A DNA stretch of 64,000 bases from RH-AL1 sp965198495. Its GTDB lineage: Bacteria; Pseudomonadota; Alphaproteobacteria; Rhizobiales; Beijerinckiaceae. Under the pieces are notes generated by a model. The model was not told where the DNA came from. It made no database searches and saw only the letters and a program-made list of their open reading frames with translations. Both the position numbers and the translations under genes were made by a program. The stretch covers positions 434,001 to 498,000 of the forward strand of contig CBDAPL010000001.1 of the NCBI GenBank assembly GCA_965198495.1, in the 5' to 3' direction. Each line of letters begins with the position of its first letter. Positions within the stretch are counted from its first letter, which is position 1. Below, piece by piece: positions 52,395 through 61,900 of the stretch.

Positions 52395-53017
52395 CCGACG
52401 ACCTCGTCCTCTACACCAATCCGATGTCGCGCGGGCGTATCGCCCGCTGGATGCTGGAAGAGACCGCCCAGCCATATCGCGCCGAGCTGCTCGAGTACGG
52501 CGCGATGAAGGAGCCGGGCTATCTCGCGATCAATCCGATGGGCAAGGTGCCGGCGCTGCGGCACGGCGCCGACGTGGTGACGGAGGGCGCTGCCATCTGC
52601 GCCTATCTCGCCGATGCCTTTCCCGCCGCCGGCCTCGCGCCACCGCCGGGGCACCGTGACCGCGCCGCCTACTATCGCTGGCTGTTCTTTGCCGCGGGCC
52701 CGCTCGAGGCCGCCATCACGAACCAGGCGCTCGGCTTCACGGTGCCGGAGGAGCGCCGGCGCATGGCCGGCTACGGCAGCATGACCGACGTGCTCGACAC
52801 GATCGAACAGGCCGTGACCGGTCGAAACGTCCTGGTCGGCGACACCTTCACCGCCGCCGATCTCTTCCTTGCCGCGCAGCTCACGTTCGGCCTGATGTTC
52901 AAGAGCATCGAGCAGCGTCCAGCCTTCGAGCGCTACGTCGGCCCGCTGAACGCCCGCCCCGCCGCCATTCGCGCCCGCGCGCTCGACGACGCACTGTTGG
53001 CCAAAGCTGGTCGCTGA
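52391..53017 (+). CDS. Glutathione S-transferase
   Basis: A 208-residue GST of a different subgroup from the one at 50455. It begins MTDDLVLYTNPMSRGRIARW with Ser13 as the likely thiol-activating residue, and has MGKVPALRHGADVVTEGAAI (cis-Pro and Glu-Gly/Ala site). The C-domain has VLVGDTFTAADLFLAAQLTF. The start overlaps the stop of the metal-binding subunit (ATGA), so it is translationally coupled to the hydratase-type genes. The pairing suggests it conjugates the substrate or a by-product, perhaps an isothiocyanate or another electrophile. Confidence 0.9.
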   Translation: MTDDLVLYTNPMSRGRIARWMLEETAQPYRAELLEYGAMKEPGYLAINPMGKVPALRHGADVVTEGAAICAYLADAFPAAGLAPPPGHRDRAAYYRWLFFAAGPLEAAITNQALGFTVPEERRRMAGYGSMTDVLDTIEQAVTGRNVLVGDTFTAADLFLAAQLTFGLMFKSIEQRPAFERYVGPLNARPAAIRARALDDALLAKAGR

Positions 53018-53698
53018 TCAGCGTTCCAGCAAGTCCGGCCGGCGCTCGCGCGTGAGCCGCAGCGCCTCGGCCGCGCGCCATCGCGCGATTCTGCCGTGGT
53101 CGCCCGACAGCAAAACGTCCGGGATCGGCACGCCCTCGAAATCGCGCGGCTTCGTGTAATGCGGATATTCCAAAAGCCCGCTCTCGAAGCTCTCCTCGTC
53201 GCCGGATGCGTCGTGTCCCATGATGCCGGGGATCAGCCGGACGCAGGCATCGAGCAGCGTCAGCGCGGCGATCTCGCCGCCCGACAGGATATAGTCGCCG
53301 CTCGAGATCTCCTCGAGGTCGCGCGCGGCGATCACCCGCTCGTCGATGCCCTCGAAGCGGCCGCACACGATGATCGCGCCCTCGCCGTCGACGAGCGCGC
53401 GGACGCGCGCCTGGGTCAGCGGCGCGCCGCGCGGCGACATCAGCAGGCGGGGGCGCTTATCGCTGGGCGGTGTGTGCGCGTCGAGGCTGGCGGCGAGTAC
53501 GTCGGCGCGCATCACCATGCCGGCGCCGCCGCCAGCGGGCGTGTCGTCGACCGCGCGATGGCGGCCGATGCCGTGCGCGCGGATGTCGTGCGGCGTCAGC
53601 CGCCAGAGGTCGCGCGCGAGCCCTTCACCGGCGAGCGAAAGGCCGAGCGGGCCCGGAAACATCGCGGGAAAGAGCGTGAAGACATCGGCGCGCCACAT
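53018..53698 (-). CDS. trmD: tRNA (guanine(37)-N1)-methyltransferase
   Basis: A SPOUT-fold enzyme that methylates G37 in tRNAs to prevent frameshifting. The 226-residue product has MWRADVFTLFPAMFPGPLGL, then GGGAGMVMRADVLAASL and LLMSPRGAPLTQARVRALVD. The knot region IIVCGRFEGIDERVIAARDL and DYILSGGEIAALTLLDACVR completes it. It overlaps the rimM stop by one base (TGATG). The usual next gene, rplS, is missing; instead the convergent GST ends one base away. Confidence 0.95.
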   Translation of the reverse strand: MWRADVFTLFPAMFPGPLGLSLAGEGLARDLWRLTPHDIRAHGIGRHRAVDDTPAGGGAGMVMRADVLAASLDAHTPPSDKRPRLLMSPRGAPLTQARVRALVDGEGAIIVCGRFEGIDERVIAARDLEEISSGDYILSGGEIAALTLLDACVRLIPGIMGHDASGDEESFESGLLEYPHYTKPRDFEGVPIPDVLLSGDHGRIARWRAAEALRLTRERRPDLLER

Positions 53699-54237
53699 CA
53701 GGACGCGCCCTCCTCGCCATCGGCCGCAACCTCGTCAGGTGGCGCGATGACGACGCGGCGCGCGGCGACGTCGATCGTCGGCACGACCGCCTTGGTGAAG
53801 GGGTAGAGCAGGCTCTCGCCGCCGCGCGTCGGGCGCACTTCGATGAGGTCGCCGCCACCATAGTTCGGCACGCCGAGTATCGTGCCGAGCGTCTCGCCGG
53901 TGTCGGTCACCGCGGCGAGACCGACGAGGTCGGCGACATAGAACTCCTCCTCGTCCGGCGGCGGTAGGGCCGCACGCTCGAGGCTAAGATCGATGTGGGT
54001 CAGCGCCTCGGCGGCGGTGCGGTCGCCGATGCCCTCGACCCGCGCCACCAGCATGTTGTCCTTGATCAAACGAACGCTCTTCAGCGTGAAGACGCGGCCA
54101 TCCGGGCCGGCGAGCGGCCCATAGGTGCCGATCGCCGTCGGATCCTGCGTGAAGCTTTGCAGCCGAACCTCGCCGCGCACACCATGCGGCGCGCCGAACC
54201 GGCCCACCAAGATCAGATCTCGGATGCGGCCGGTCAT
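53698..54237 (-). CDS. rimM: Ribosome maturation factor RimM
   Basis: A 30S assembly factor that binds uS19 and helps process 16S rRNA. The 179-residue protein has an N-domain (LILVGRFGAPHGVRGEVRLQ, SFTQDPTAIGTYGPL) and a PRC-barrel C-domain with EEFYVADLVGLAAVTDTGET and LGTILGVPNYGGGDLIEVRP, with LLYPFTKAVVPTIDVAARRV at the end. It lies between rpsP (5-nt gap) and trmD (1-nt overlap), as in most bacteria. Confidence 0.95.
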   Translation of the reverse strand: MTGRIRDLILVGRFGAPHGVRGEVRLQSFTQDPTAIGTYGPLAGPDGRVFTLKSVRLIKDNMLVARVEGIGDRTAAEALTHIDLSLERAALPPPDEEEFYVADLVGLAAVTDTGETLGTILGVPNYGGGDLIEVRPTRGGESLLYPFTKAVVPTIDVAARRVVIAPPDEVAADGEEGAS

Positions 54238-54242
54238 GCGTC

Positions 54243-54614
54243 CTACGCGGCTTCTTCGGCCGGCGCGGCAGAGGCCTTCTCGGCGGCGGCGGCCTGGGCT
54301 GCGGCGCGCTCCTGCGCCCTCTTCTTCGGCAAGCCCTTGATCGGATTGCTGCGGGCCTCGCGATGGCCGACGCCGACGGTCTCGAGCAGGCGGGCGACAC
54401 GGTCGGTCGGCTGCGCGCCCTTGGTGATCCAGTCCCGCGCCTTGTCGGCGTCGACCACCAGACGATCGGTGGCGTCCTTCGCCTTGAGCGGGTCGAATGT
54501 GCCGAGACGCTCGATGAAGCGGCCGTCGCGCGGCATGCGGGCGTCGGCGACGACGATGCGGTAGAACGGACGCTTCTTGGCGCCACCGCGCGACAGGCGA
54601 ATCTTCAGGGACAT
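54243..54614 (-). CDS. rpsP: 30S ribosomal protein S16
   Basis: The 123-residue protein begins MSLKIRLSRGGAKKRPFYRI and continues VVADARMPRDGRFIERLGTF, both diagnostic of bS16. The last 35 residues are an Ala/Lys/Glu-rich extension (KKRAQERAAAQAAAAEKASA) common in alphaproteobacteria. It is the first gene of rpsP-rimM-trmD and follows ffh, with a repeat element in the 182-nt gap. Confidence 0.97.
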   Translation of the reverse strand: MSLKIRLSRGGAKKRPFYRIVVADARMPRDGRFIERLGTFDPLKAKDATDRLVVDADKARDWITKGAQPTDRVARLLETVGVGHREARSNPIKGLPKKRAQERAAAQAAAAEKASAAPAEEAA

Positions 54615-54661
54615 ATGTCTGCTTTCTCTGGGTTGATTGGCTTGGAGGTAAACTTACGGCG

Positions 54662-54786
54662 CGTCATTCCGGGGCGCCGCGGGCGGGCCCAGGACCGGTG
54701 TGCTTCTCAAGATAATGGACGGCGGTCTCTCGGCACGATGCGAGGAACCGATTCCGGGTTCCCGCTTCTCGAGCCCCGCGATGACG
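54662..54786. repeat. Dispersed palindromic extragenic repeat (copy B)
   Basis: The element starts CGTCATTCCGGGGC and ends GAGCCCCGCGATGACG, which are nearly perfect inverted repeats of each other, with further internal symmetry. It lies between ffh and rpsP. It shares its ends with the element at 34991-35096. Confidence 0.65.
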
Positions 54787-54796
54787 AGAGCGGGTG

Positions 54797-56341
<1,545 letters not shown>

Positions 56342-56481
56342 GCGCGCCTTGAGGTTCGACCAAGCCCCAACGCGAAACGCGCCCGGGGGCGCGACGCGCT
56401 GCCGGGCGGGACCACCGACCTTGATGTCGGAGGCGACCTCGCTTGAGGAAGCCGCTCTTTTACAGGCTCAAGACCGAAGAA

Positions 56482-56703
56482 TCAAGGCGAGGCGAGACGC
56501 CACCATTTCGCGACCGCAACCACCGCCCAGATCCCTTCGACGAGGCCGAATGGCCAGGCGCCCTGCAGGAAGCCGTAGGCCGAGCCGAGCGCGCAGGCGG
56601 CCGCGAAACCGAGCGTGTAGATCCTGCCCCGGCTCTCCAGCGCGTAGAAGACCAGCATGCAGGTGACGGCGAAAAAGCCGAACAAGGTGAGCGGATCGAG
56701 CAT
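56482..56703 (-). CDS. Small membrane protein, hypothetical
   Basis: A 73-residue protein with two or three helices: MLDPLTLFGFFAVTCMLVFY, then YTLGFAAACALGSAYGFLQG and FGLVEGIWAVVAVAKWWRLA. Similar short proteins are common near ubiK in Hyphomicrobiales. ATG 56703 is chosen over a TTG at 56739. It is divergent from ubiK. The function is unknown. Confidence 0.7.
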   Translation of the reverse strand: MLDPLTLFGFFAVTCMLVFYALESRGRIYTLGFAAACALGSAYGFLQGAWPFGLVEGIWAVVAVAKWWRLASP

Positions 56704-56813
56704 TCGCGATCTATCCGGCAAGTCGCCGGACAAGAGCAAGCGATGGTCTTGTCTATCGACGCGACGAACGCCACATTCCGAGTGGCCGCGCGGCGGCTTG
56801 ACGGAGTGCTCCC

Positions 56814-57104
56814 ATGCGCCAGCCCGGCGGCCGTATCTTCGATGATTTCTCCCGCCTGATGACGGACGCCTCCGGCCTCGCTGCCGGCGTGCGCCGGGAA
56901 GTCGAGACGGTCGTGCGTACTCAGTTCGAGCGTCTCATGGCGGCGATGGACATCCCCTCACGCGACGAGTTCGAGGCGGTCAAGCGCATGGCCGCCCTCG
57001 CCCGCGACGAGAACGACCGGCTGGAAAAGCGCATCCTGGCCATGGAAGCGCACGCCGGCACGAGCGCAACGCCGCCGGCGAGCGCCGGCGACCCGTCGAT
57101 CTAG
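56814..57104 (+). CDS. ubiK: Ubiquinone biosynthesis accessory factor UbiK (BMFP family)
   Basis: A 96-residue coiled-coil membrane-fusogenic-type protein of the YqiC/BMFP family, which assists assembly of the soluble Ubi complex. It starts MRQPGGRIFDDFSRLMTDAS, with VRREVETVVRTQFERLMAAM and the conserved MDIPSRDEFEAVKRMAALA preceding a C-terminal coiled coil. GGAG lies 10 nt upstream. It pairs functionally with ubiG elsewhere in the window, although they are far apart. Confidence 0.87.
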   Translation: MRQPGGRIFDDFSRLMTDASGLAAGVRREVETVVRTQFERLMAAMDIPSRDEFEAVKRMAALARDENDRLEKRILAMEAHAGTSATPPASAGDPSI

Positions 57105-57236
57105 CGGGCACCTCGCCCTTTTAACCGGCCCATCGTCTGGGCGGCGCCATTCCGGCGGTCGTGCGCTCGGCTCGTGAGCCCAGTTCGCGCAGACGTTCTC
57201 CTCGCTGCAGGAGAGCTGTTAGACACCGCCAGAACC

Positions 57237-58919
57237 TCACCCTCCGATCAGGCTGTGCTCGAAATCCTTGCCTTTGCACATGTCCTGGCAGTGGCTTTCG
57301 AGGGAGCAGCACAGCGAGCAGATATCGCCCTTGTGATAAGGGCAATTAGTCATGTCGGCCCGCTCGTACTCGTAGCCGCAGCAGGTGCAAGTGAGATCGA
57401 CGCGCGTGCTGGGGGCTAGGGCCGGCTCGCGGGCGATGTAATACTTGCCCTTGGTGGCGATCGCGATGACCGGCGACAGGACGAAAGCGACGACGAGCGC
57501 GATGAATGCGGAGAACGACCGGCCGTAGGCCCCGAAGGCGCCGAAGAAGGCCAATGTCGAGATGATGGAGGCGACCACCATCGAGCCGAAGCCCACGGGG
57601 TTGAAGTTGTAGAGGTGCGCCCGCTTGAACTCGATGTAGGACGGGCTGAGCTTGAGGAGTGGCTTGTTGATGACGAGGTCGGCCACCACCGCGCCGATCC
57701 ACGCTACAGCGACGTTGGAGTAGAAACCAAGGATCTTGCCCAGCACGCCGAACATGTTGAGCTCCATCATCGTCAGCGAGATGCCGACGTTGAGAAAGAT
57801 CCACACCACGCGGCCGGGATGGGCGTGCAGCAGGCGCGAGAAGAAGTTCGACCACGACAGCGAGCCCGAATAGGCGTTGGTGACGTTGATCTTGATCTGC
57901 GACAAAATGACGAAGAAGGTCGCCACCGACAGCGCCGCGAAGGCGCTGGGGAAGATGTATTTGAAGCCGGCGATATACATTTGGATCGGCTCGTTAGCGT
58001 CGGCCAGCGTGGTGCCGTGGGCGACCGCCACGGAGGCGAAGAACGAGCCCATCAGCTGCTTGGCGGCGCCCAAGATCACCCAGCCCGGTCCGGCTAGCAG
58101 TACCGCCACCCACCACTTGAAGCTGTTTACCGGCGTCTTATCGGGCATGAAACGCAAATAGTCGGCCTGTTCCCCGATCTGCGCGATGAGGGACAGCGCG
58201 ATGCCTGCCGCACTGCCAAACAGCAGCGGATCGAAGCTGGCGCCGCTCGTCGAGTGCCCAGCGAACTCGCTCCAGTTCGCCATCGCTTTGGGATCGCCGA
58301 AGTAGACCGCGATGGGTGGGGAGAACAGCAGCAGCAGCCATACAGGCTGCGTCCATACCTGGAGTTTCGAGAGCAGAGTCATGCCGAACACCACCAGGGG
58401 AATGATGATGAGCGAACCAAGCGCGTAGCCGATTGGCAGCGGGATGCCGAAGTAGATCTTGAACGCCTGGGCCATGATCGACCCTTCCAGCGCGAAGAAG
58501 ATGAAGGTGAAGGACGCGTAGATGACGCTCGTGATGGTGGAGCCGAGATAGCCAAACCCGGCGCCGCGCGTCAGCAGGTCGACGTCGACGTTGTACTTGG
58601 CGGAATAGTAGGCGATCGGGATGCCGGTCAGGAAAATGACGACGGCGGCGGCGATGATGCCCCAGAAGGCGTTGGTGAACCCATAATCGACGGCGAGCGA
58701 GCCGCCGATCGCCTGATCGGCAAGGTAAGCGATCCCGCCGAGCGCGGCGGAGGCGACGGCATACTCCGACCAGCGGCGGAACGAACGCGGCGCGTAGCGC
58801 AGCGAGTAGTCTTCCAGGACCGGGTTGCTGACAAAGCGGTTGAAGGCGCGCTTCGGTCTGACGTCTCCCGTCGGTGTCCCGGGCACGATCTCCGGCCCCA
58901 CTCCCGTCACGTCAACCAT
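57237..58919 (-). CDS. NCS1-type purine-cytosine permease family transporter with Cys-rich C-terminal domain
   Basis: A 560-residue protein. Residues about 50-500 make 12 helices of the nucleobase:cation symporter family: YAVASAALGGIAYLADQAIG, then ALSLIAQIGEQADYLRFMPD and LSQIKINVTNAYSGSLSWSN. The final 45 residues form a cytoplasmic tail with nine cysteines (CTCCGYEYERADMTNC, then CSLCC and CQDMCK), resembling a zinc or iron-sulfur module. I recall a similar module linking such permeases to histidine kinases; no kinase follows here. The tail may be the residue of a split sensor or an independent regulator contact. The substrate is unknown. Confidence 0.85.
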   Translation of the reverse strand: MVDVTGVGPEIVPGTPTGDVRPKRAFNRFVSNPVLEDYSLRYAPRSFRRWSEYAVASAALGGIAYLADQAIGGSLAVDYGFTNAFWGIIAAAVVIFLTGIPIAYYSAKYNVDVDLLTRGAGFGYLGSTITSVIYASFTFIFFALEGSIMAQAFKIYFGIPLPIGYALGSLIIIPLVVFGMTLLSKLQVWTQPVWLLLLFSPPIAVYFGDPKAMANWSEFAGHSTSGASFDPLLFGSAAGIALSLIAQIGEQADYLRFMPDKTPVNSFKWWVAVLLAGPGWVILGAAKQLMGSFFASVAVAHGTTLADANEPIQMYIAGFKYIFPSAFAALSVATFFVILSQIKINVTNAYSGSLSWSNFFSRLLHAHPGRVVWIFLNVGISLTMMELNMFGVLGKILGFYSNVAVAWIGAVVADLVINKPLLKLSPSYIEFKRAHLYNFNPVGFGSMVVASIISTLAFFGAFGAYGRSFSAFIALVVAFVLSPVIAIATKGKYYIAREPALAPSTRVDLTCTCCGYEYERADMTNCPYHKGDICSLCCSLESHCQDMCKGKDFEHSLIGG

Positions 58920-58977
58920 CGCTTGACCCCATCTGTAGACGAAGTGTCAAGCTGCACTTTGATGGGGGGTTACCCTA

Positions 58978-58993
58978 TACGTGTATCCACGTA
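58978..58993. promoter_or_regulatory. Inverted repeat upstream of the permease gene, candidate operator
   Basis: TACGTG and CACGTA are exact inverted repeats around a 4-nt spacer, about 60 nt upstream of the permease start codon. The spacing suits a dimeric regulator. None is identified nearby. Confidence 0.4.
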
Positions 58994-59173
58994 GCCGAGG
59001 CTTGCACCTAACCAAGGCGGAGGCTTATGTGGTGCGTCGCGCGGGGCTTGCCGAACACCGGTCGGGTCGTGGGCATGCCTCCGCTTCAGCTTGAAGCGGG
59101 TAAGAAGGGGAAGGCTGGCTTCGATCGACCGGGGCAGCCAGCTCTGGCGTGATGTCCCCGCCGCGAGCCGCCA

Positions 59174-59665
59174 CTATCCTTCCGCAAGTCGCTTCAGCGA
59201 CTGCACCCAGTCTTCATGCGAGGCGATCAATTCACGGCGGACTCGGCCGCCGACGAGCAGCAGAAGCAGGCCCGTCTGTGCTTCCTCCGTGACGACCCTG
59301 CACCCGGCCGCGGTGGGTTCGATATGCCAAGCGTGCGAACCGCTCGTTCCTGCCGGGCCCTTGGCTGACCAAACAAGCATTCGGCAAGCATCAAACGTGA
59401 TGACTTCCGGCTCGAAGTAGGTGCGGAGGGTTTTGAAGCGGAACTTCGATCCGGCTTCCAGTTCAGGACCGCCTTTCAGTATCGAGACGTCGGAACACTT
59501 CTTGTACCAACGTGGCCACGCTACGCAGTCGATGAGGAGAGACCAAACCCTCTGTGGCGACGCTTGGATGTCAACGCTGTTGTGCGTGAAAACGACGGCC
59601 GACGCCGGCGAATGGTTCGGCGGCCAAGCGATCTCAGGATCGGGAGATTGCGCGCTGGTGGGCAT
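59174..59665 (-). CDS. SRPBCC family (polyketide cyclase/START-like) protein
   Basis: A 163-residue helix-grip protein with a hydrophobic ligand pocket: AVVFTHNSVDIQASPQRVWS, then LLIDCVAWPRWYKKCSDVSI, and SHAWHIEPTAAGCRVVTEEA with a C-terminal helix. The start at ATG 59665 is supported by AGAGG 7 nt upstream; longer frames extend to 59887 without family similarity. It is monocistronic. Ligand and role are unknown. Confidence 0.8.
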   Translation of the reverse strand: MPTSAQSPDPEIAWPPNHSPASAVVFTHNSVDIQASPQRVWSLLIDCVAWPRWYKKCSDVSILKGGPELEAGSKFRFKTLRTYFEPEVITFDACRMLVWSAKGPAGTSGSHAWHIEPTAAGCRVVTEEAQTGLLLLLVGGRVRRELIASHEDWVQSLKRLAEG

Positions 59666-59977
59666 GGAAGACCTCTTTCGCTGAGCGCGGCCCGCATCGA
59701 GGCCAGCGCCTGGGCCGCGCGGGATCCCGCACCCTGGTGACACTACGTAGACACGCCTGCCTCGCGCTGGCCGAGCCTTGCGCGCGAGCGGGTCTCCCGC
59801 GCCCGTCGATGGCGCGGGATCCGCGCCGATAGCCTCAGCCGATGATAGGAGACGCCGCAATGATGCAGGAGACATTTCTTCCAGCAAGGACGGGGTCGGC
59901 GTCGCCGTCGCAAAGCAGCCAAGCCGCTTCCGGACGGTTCACCGACCGCTCGCGACTCCGCGCTCGGCACTTTCGGT
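59666..59977. other. Intergenic region with GC-rich hairpins, no gene seen
   Basis: This 312-nt gap lies upstream of the SRPBCC gene and after the uup stop. A 9-bp perfect stem (TCCCGCGCC with GGCGCGGGA, 7-nt loop) is at 59795-59819, and a GCGGGATCCCGC-type palindrome lies about 60 nt to its left. A plus-strand frame with a ribosome-like site at 59852 runs antisense into uup and is not credible. Confidence 0.5.
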
Positions 59978-61792
59978 TCACCCCTCCAGCGCCTCTCGCC
60001 GCATCTCCAGAGCCAGCCAGTCGTCCTCCGCCCTTGCCATCTCGGCCTCGATCTTGGCCAGCGCGTCGGAGTGCTTGCGGAAGCCAGACGGGTCTTTCGT
60101 GTAAAGCTGCGGATCCGCAAGGATCGTGCGCAGCTTGGCCTTCTTCGCGTCGAGCGCGGCGATGGTCTTGGGGAGCGTTTCCAGCGCGTGCTTGTCCTTG
60201 AAGGACAGCTTCTCGCGCGAGGGCGCCTTCGCGGCGGCCGCCGTGGCGTTCGATGTCTTCGCCTCGCGGATCGGCTCGATGACCTGCCGCCCGCGCACGC
60301 CCTCGCCGCGCTGCGCCACCATGTCAGTGTAGCCGCCGGCGTAGTCCTGCCAGCGGCCCTGCCCTTCGGCGACGAGGACGTTACTCGCCACGCGATCGAG
60401 GAAGTCGCGGTCGTGGCTCACCAGGATCAGCGTGCCAGGATAATCGGTGAGCATCTCCTGGAGGAGGTCGAGCGTCTCGAGGTCGAGGTCGTTGGTCGGC
60501 TCGTCGAGCACCAGCAGGTTCGAGGGCTGGGCGAGGGCGCGGGCCAGCATCAGCCGGCCGCGCTCGCCGCCCGACAGCCGGCCGATCGGCGTCCTCGCCT
60601 GCTCTGGGTTGAAGAGGAAGTCCTTCATGTAGCCCATGACGTGCTTGCGCTCGCCGTTGACCTCAACGAAATCGCTTCCGCCGCCGGTGAGCGCGTCCTT
60701 CAGCGGGGTCTTGGGATCGAGGCTGGCGCGCTTCTGGTCGAGCGTCGCCATTTCGATATTGGCGCCGAGCTTCACGCTCCCGGCGTCGGGCGGGAGCGTG
60801 CCGGTAAGGATCGACAGCAGCGTCGTCTTGCCGGCGCCGTTGGCGCCGATCAGGCCAAGCCTGTCGCCGCGCAGCACGCGGGTCGAGAAATCGCCGACGA
60901 TGGTGCGCTCGCCGTAGGCTTTGGCGATGTGCTTGGCCTCGATGACCATCTTGCCGGAGGTCTGGCCCTCTGAGGCGACCAGCTTGACGTCGCCGCTGGC
61001 GCGGCGGTGCTCGCGGCGCTCGGTGCGCAAGGTCTGCAGCCCGGCGAGGCGCTTGACGTTGCGCTTGCGCCGCGCGGTGACGCCGTAGCGCAGCCAGTGT
61101 TCCTCGTTGACGATCTGCCGATCGAGCTTGTGCTGCTGGATCTCCTCCTCCTCCAGCTGCAGGTCGCGCCACGCCTCGAACTCGCCAAAGCCCTTTCCGA
61201 GCCGGCGAGTCGCGCCGCGATCGATCCAAACTGTGGTGCGCGAGAGATTCGACAGAAAACGTCGGTCGTGGCTGATCAGCACCAGCGCCGAGCGCAGCGA
61301 CTTCAGTTCGCTTTCCAGCCATTCGATCGCCGGCAGGTCGAGATGGTTGGTCGGCTCGTCGAGGAGCAGGATGTCGGGCTGTGGCGCCAGCACGCGGGCG
61401 AGCGCCGCGCGCCGCGCCTCGCCGCCCGAAAGCGAGGCGGGATCTTCCGCGCCGGTCATGCCGAGCTCGTTCAGGAGGCTGATCGCGCGGTACTCGTCGT
61501 CGAGCGGGCCGAGCCCGTCCTCGACATAGGCCAGCGTCGTGGCGAAGCCGGCGAGGTCCGGCTCCTGCGGCAGGTAGCGCACGCTGGTATTGGGCTGCAG
61601 GAAGCGCACGCCTGAATCCGCCTCGATCTGCCCGGCGGCGATCTTCAGCAGGGTCGACTTGCCGGAGCCGTTGCGGCCGACGAGGCAGAGCCGCTCGCCC
61701 CGCTCGACGGAAAGGTCGGCGCCGGCCAGCAGCGGCGTCGAGCCGCCGAGCGTCAGAGCGATGTTTTGGAGTGTCAGGAGAGGGGGTGCCAT
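59978..61792 (-). CDS. uup: ABC-F family ATPase (Uup-like)
   Basis: A soluble, duplicated ABC ATPase of 604 residues acting on the ribosome or in DNA transactions rather than in transport. Domain 1 has Walker A LVGRNGSGKSTLLKIAAG near residue 40, signature SLSGGEARRAALARVLAP and DILLLDEPTNHLDLPA. An ABC-F linker rich in charge follows (QLEEEEIQQHKLDRQIVNEE). Domain 2 has LIGANGAGKTTLLSILTG, RLSGGERGRLMLARALAQ and LDEPTNDLDLETLD. A C-terminal coiled coil of about 80 residues fits Uup, which aids rescue of collided or immature ribosomes. It is followed by the SRPBCC gene. Confidence 0.9.
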   Translation of the reverse strand: MAPPLLTLQNIALTLGGSTPLLAGADLSVERGERLCLVGRNGSGKSTLLKIAAGQIEADSGVRFLQPNTSVRYLPQEPDLAGFATTLAYVEDGLGPLDDEYRAISLLNELGMTGAEDPASLSGGEARRAALARVLAPQPDILLLDEPTNHLDLPAIEWLESELKSLRSALVLISHDRRFLSNLSRTTVWIDRGATRRLGKGFGEFEAWRDLQLEEEEIQQHKLDRQIVNEEHWLRYGVTARRKRNVKRLAGLQTLRTERREHRRASGDVKLVASEGQTSGKMVIEAKHIAKAYGERTIVGDFSTRVLRGDRLGLIGANGAGKTTLLSILTGTLPPDAGSVKLGANIEMATLDQKRASLDPKTPLKDALTGGGSDFVEVNGERKHVMGYMKDFLFNPEQARTPIGRLSGGERGRLMLARALAQPSNLLVLDEPTNDLDLETLDLLQEMLTDYPGTLILVSHDRDFLDRVASNVLVAEGQGRWQDYAGGYTDMVAQRGEGVRGRQVIEPIREAKTSNATAAAAKAPSREKLSFKDKHALETLPKTIAALDAKKAKLRTILADPQLYTKDPSGFRKHSDALAKIEAEMARAEDDWLALEMRREALEG

Positions 61793-61900
61793 GGCGGGGG
61801 TTTAGCGCATGGCGCGGGAAAACGGCAGGGGGTCGTCGCCGATGGCGTTCGCGCGTGCGGCGGAAGCTCTCCGGGCGAGCATTGCGGGCTCGCGTCCTGT

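Noticed and set aside
59842..60201. Plus-strand frame starting after a GGAG-like site in the gap before uup
   Set aside because: It runs antisense through the uup C-terminus and has Arg/Ser/Pro-rich shadow composition.
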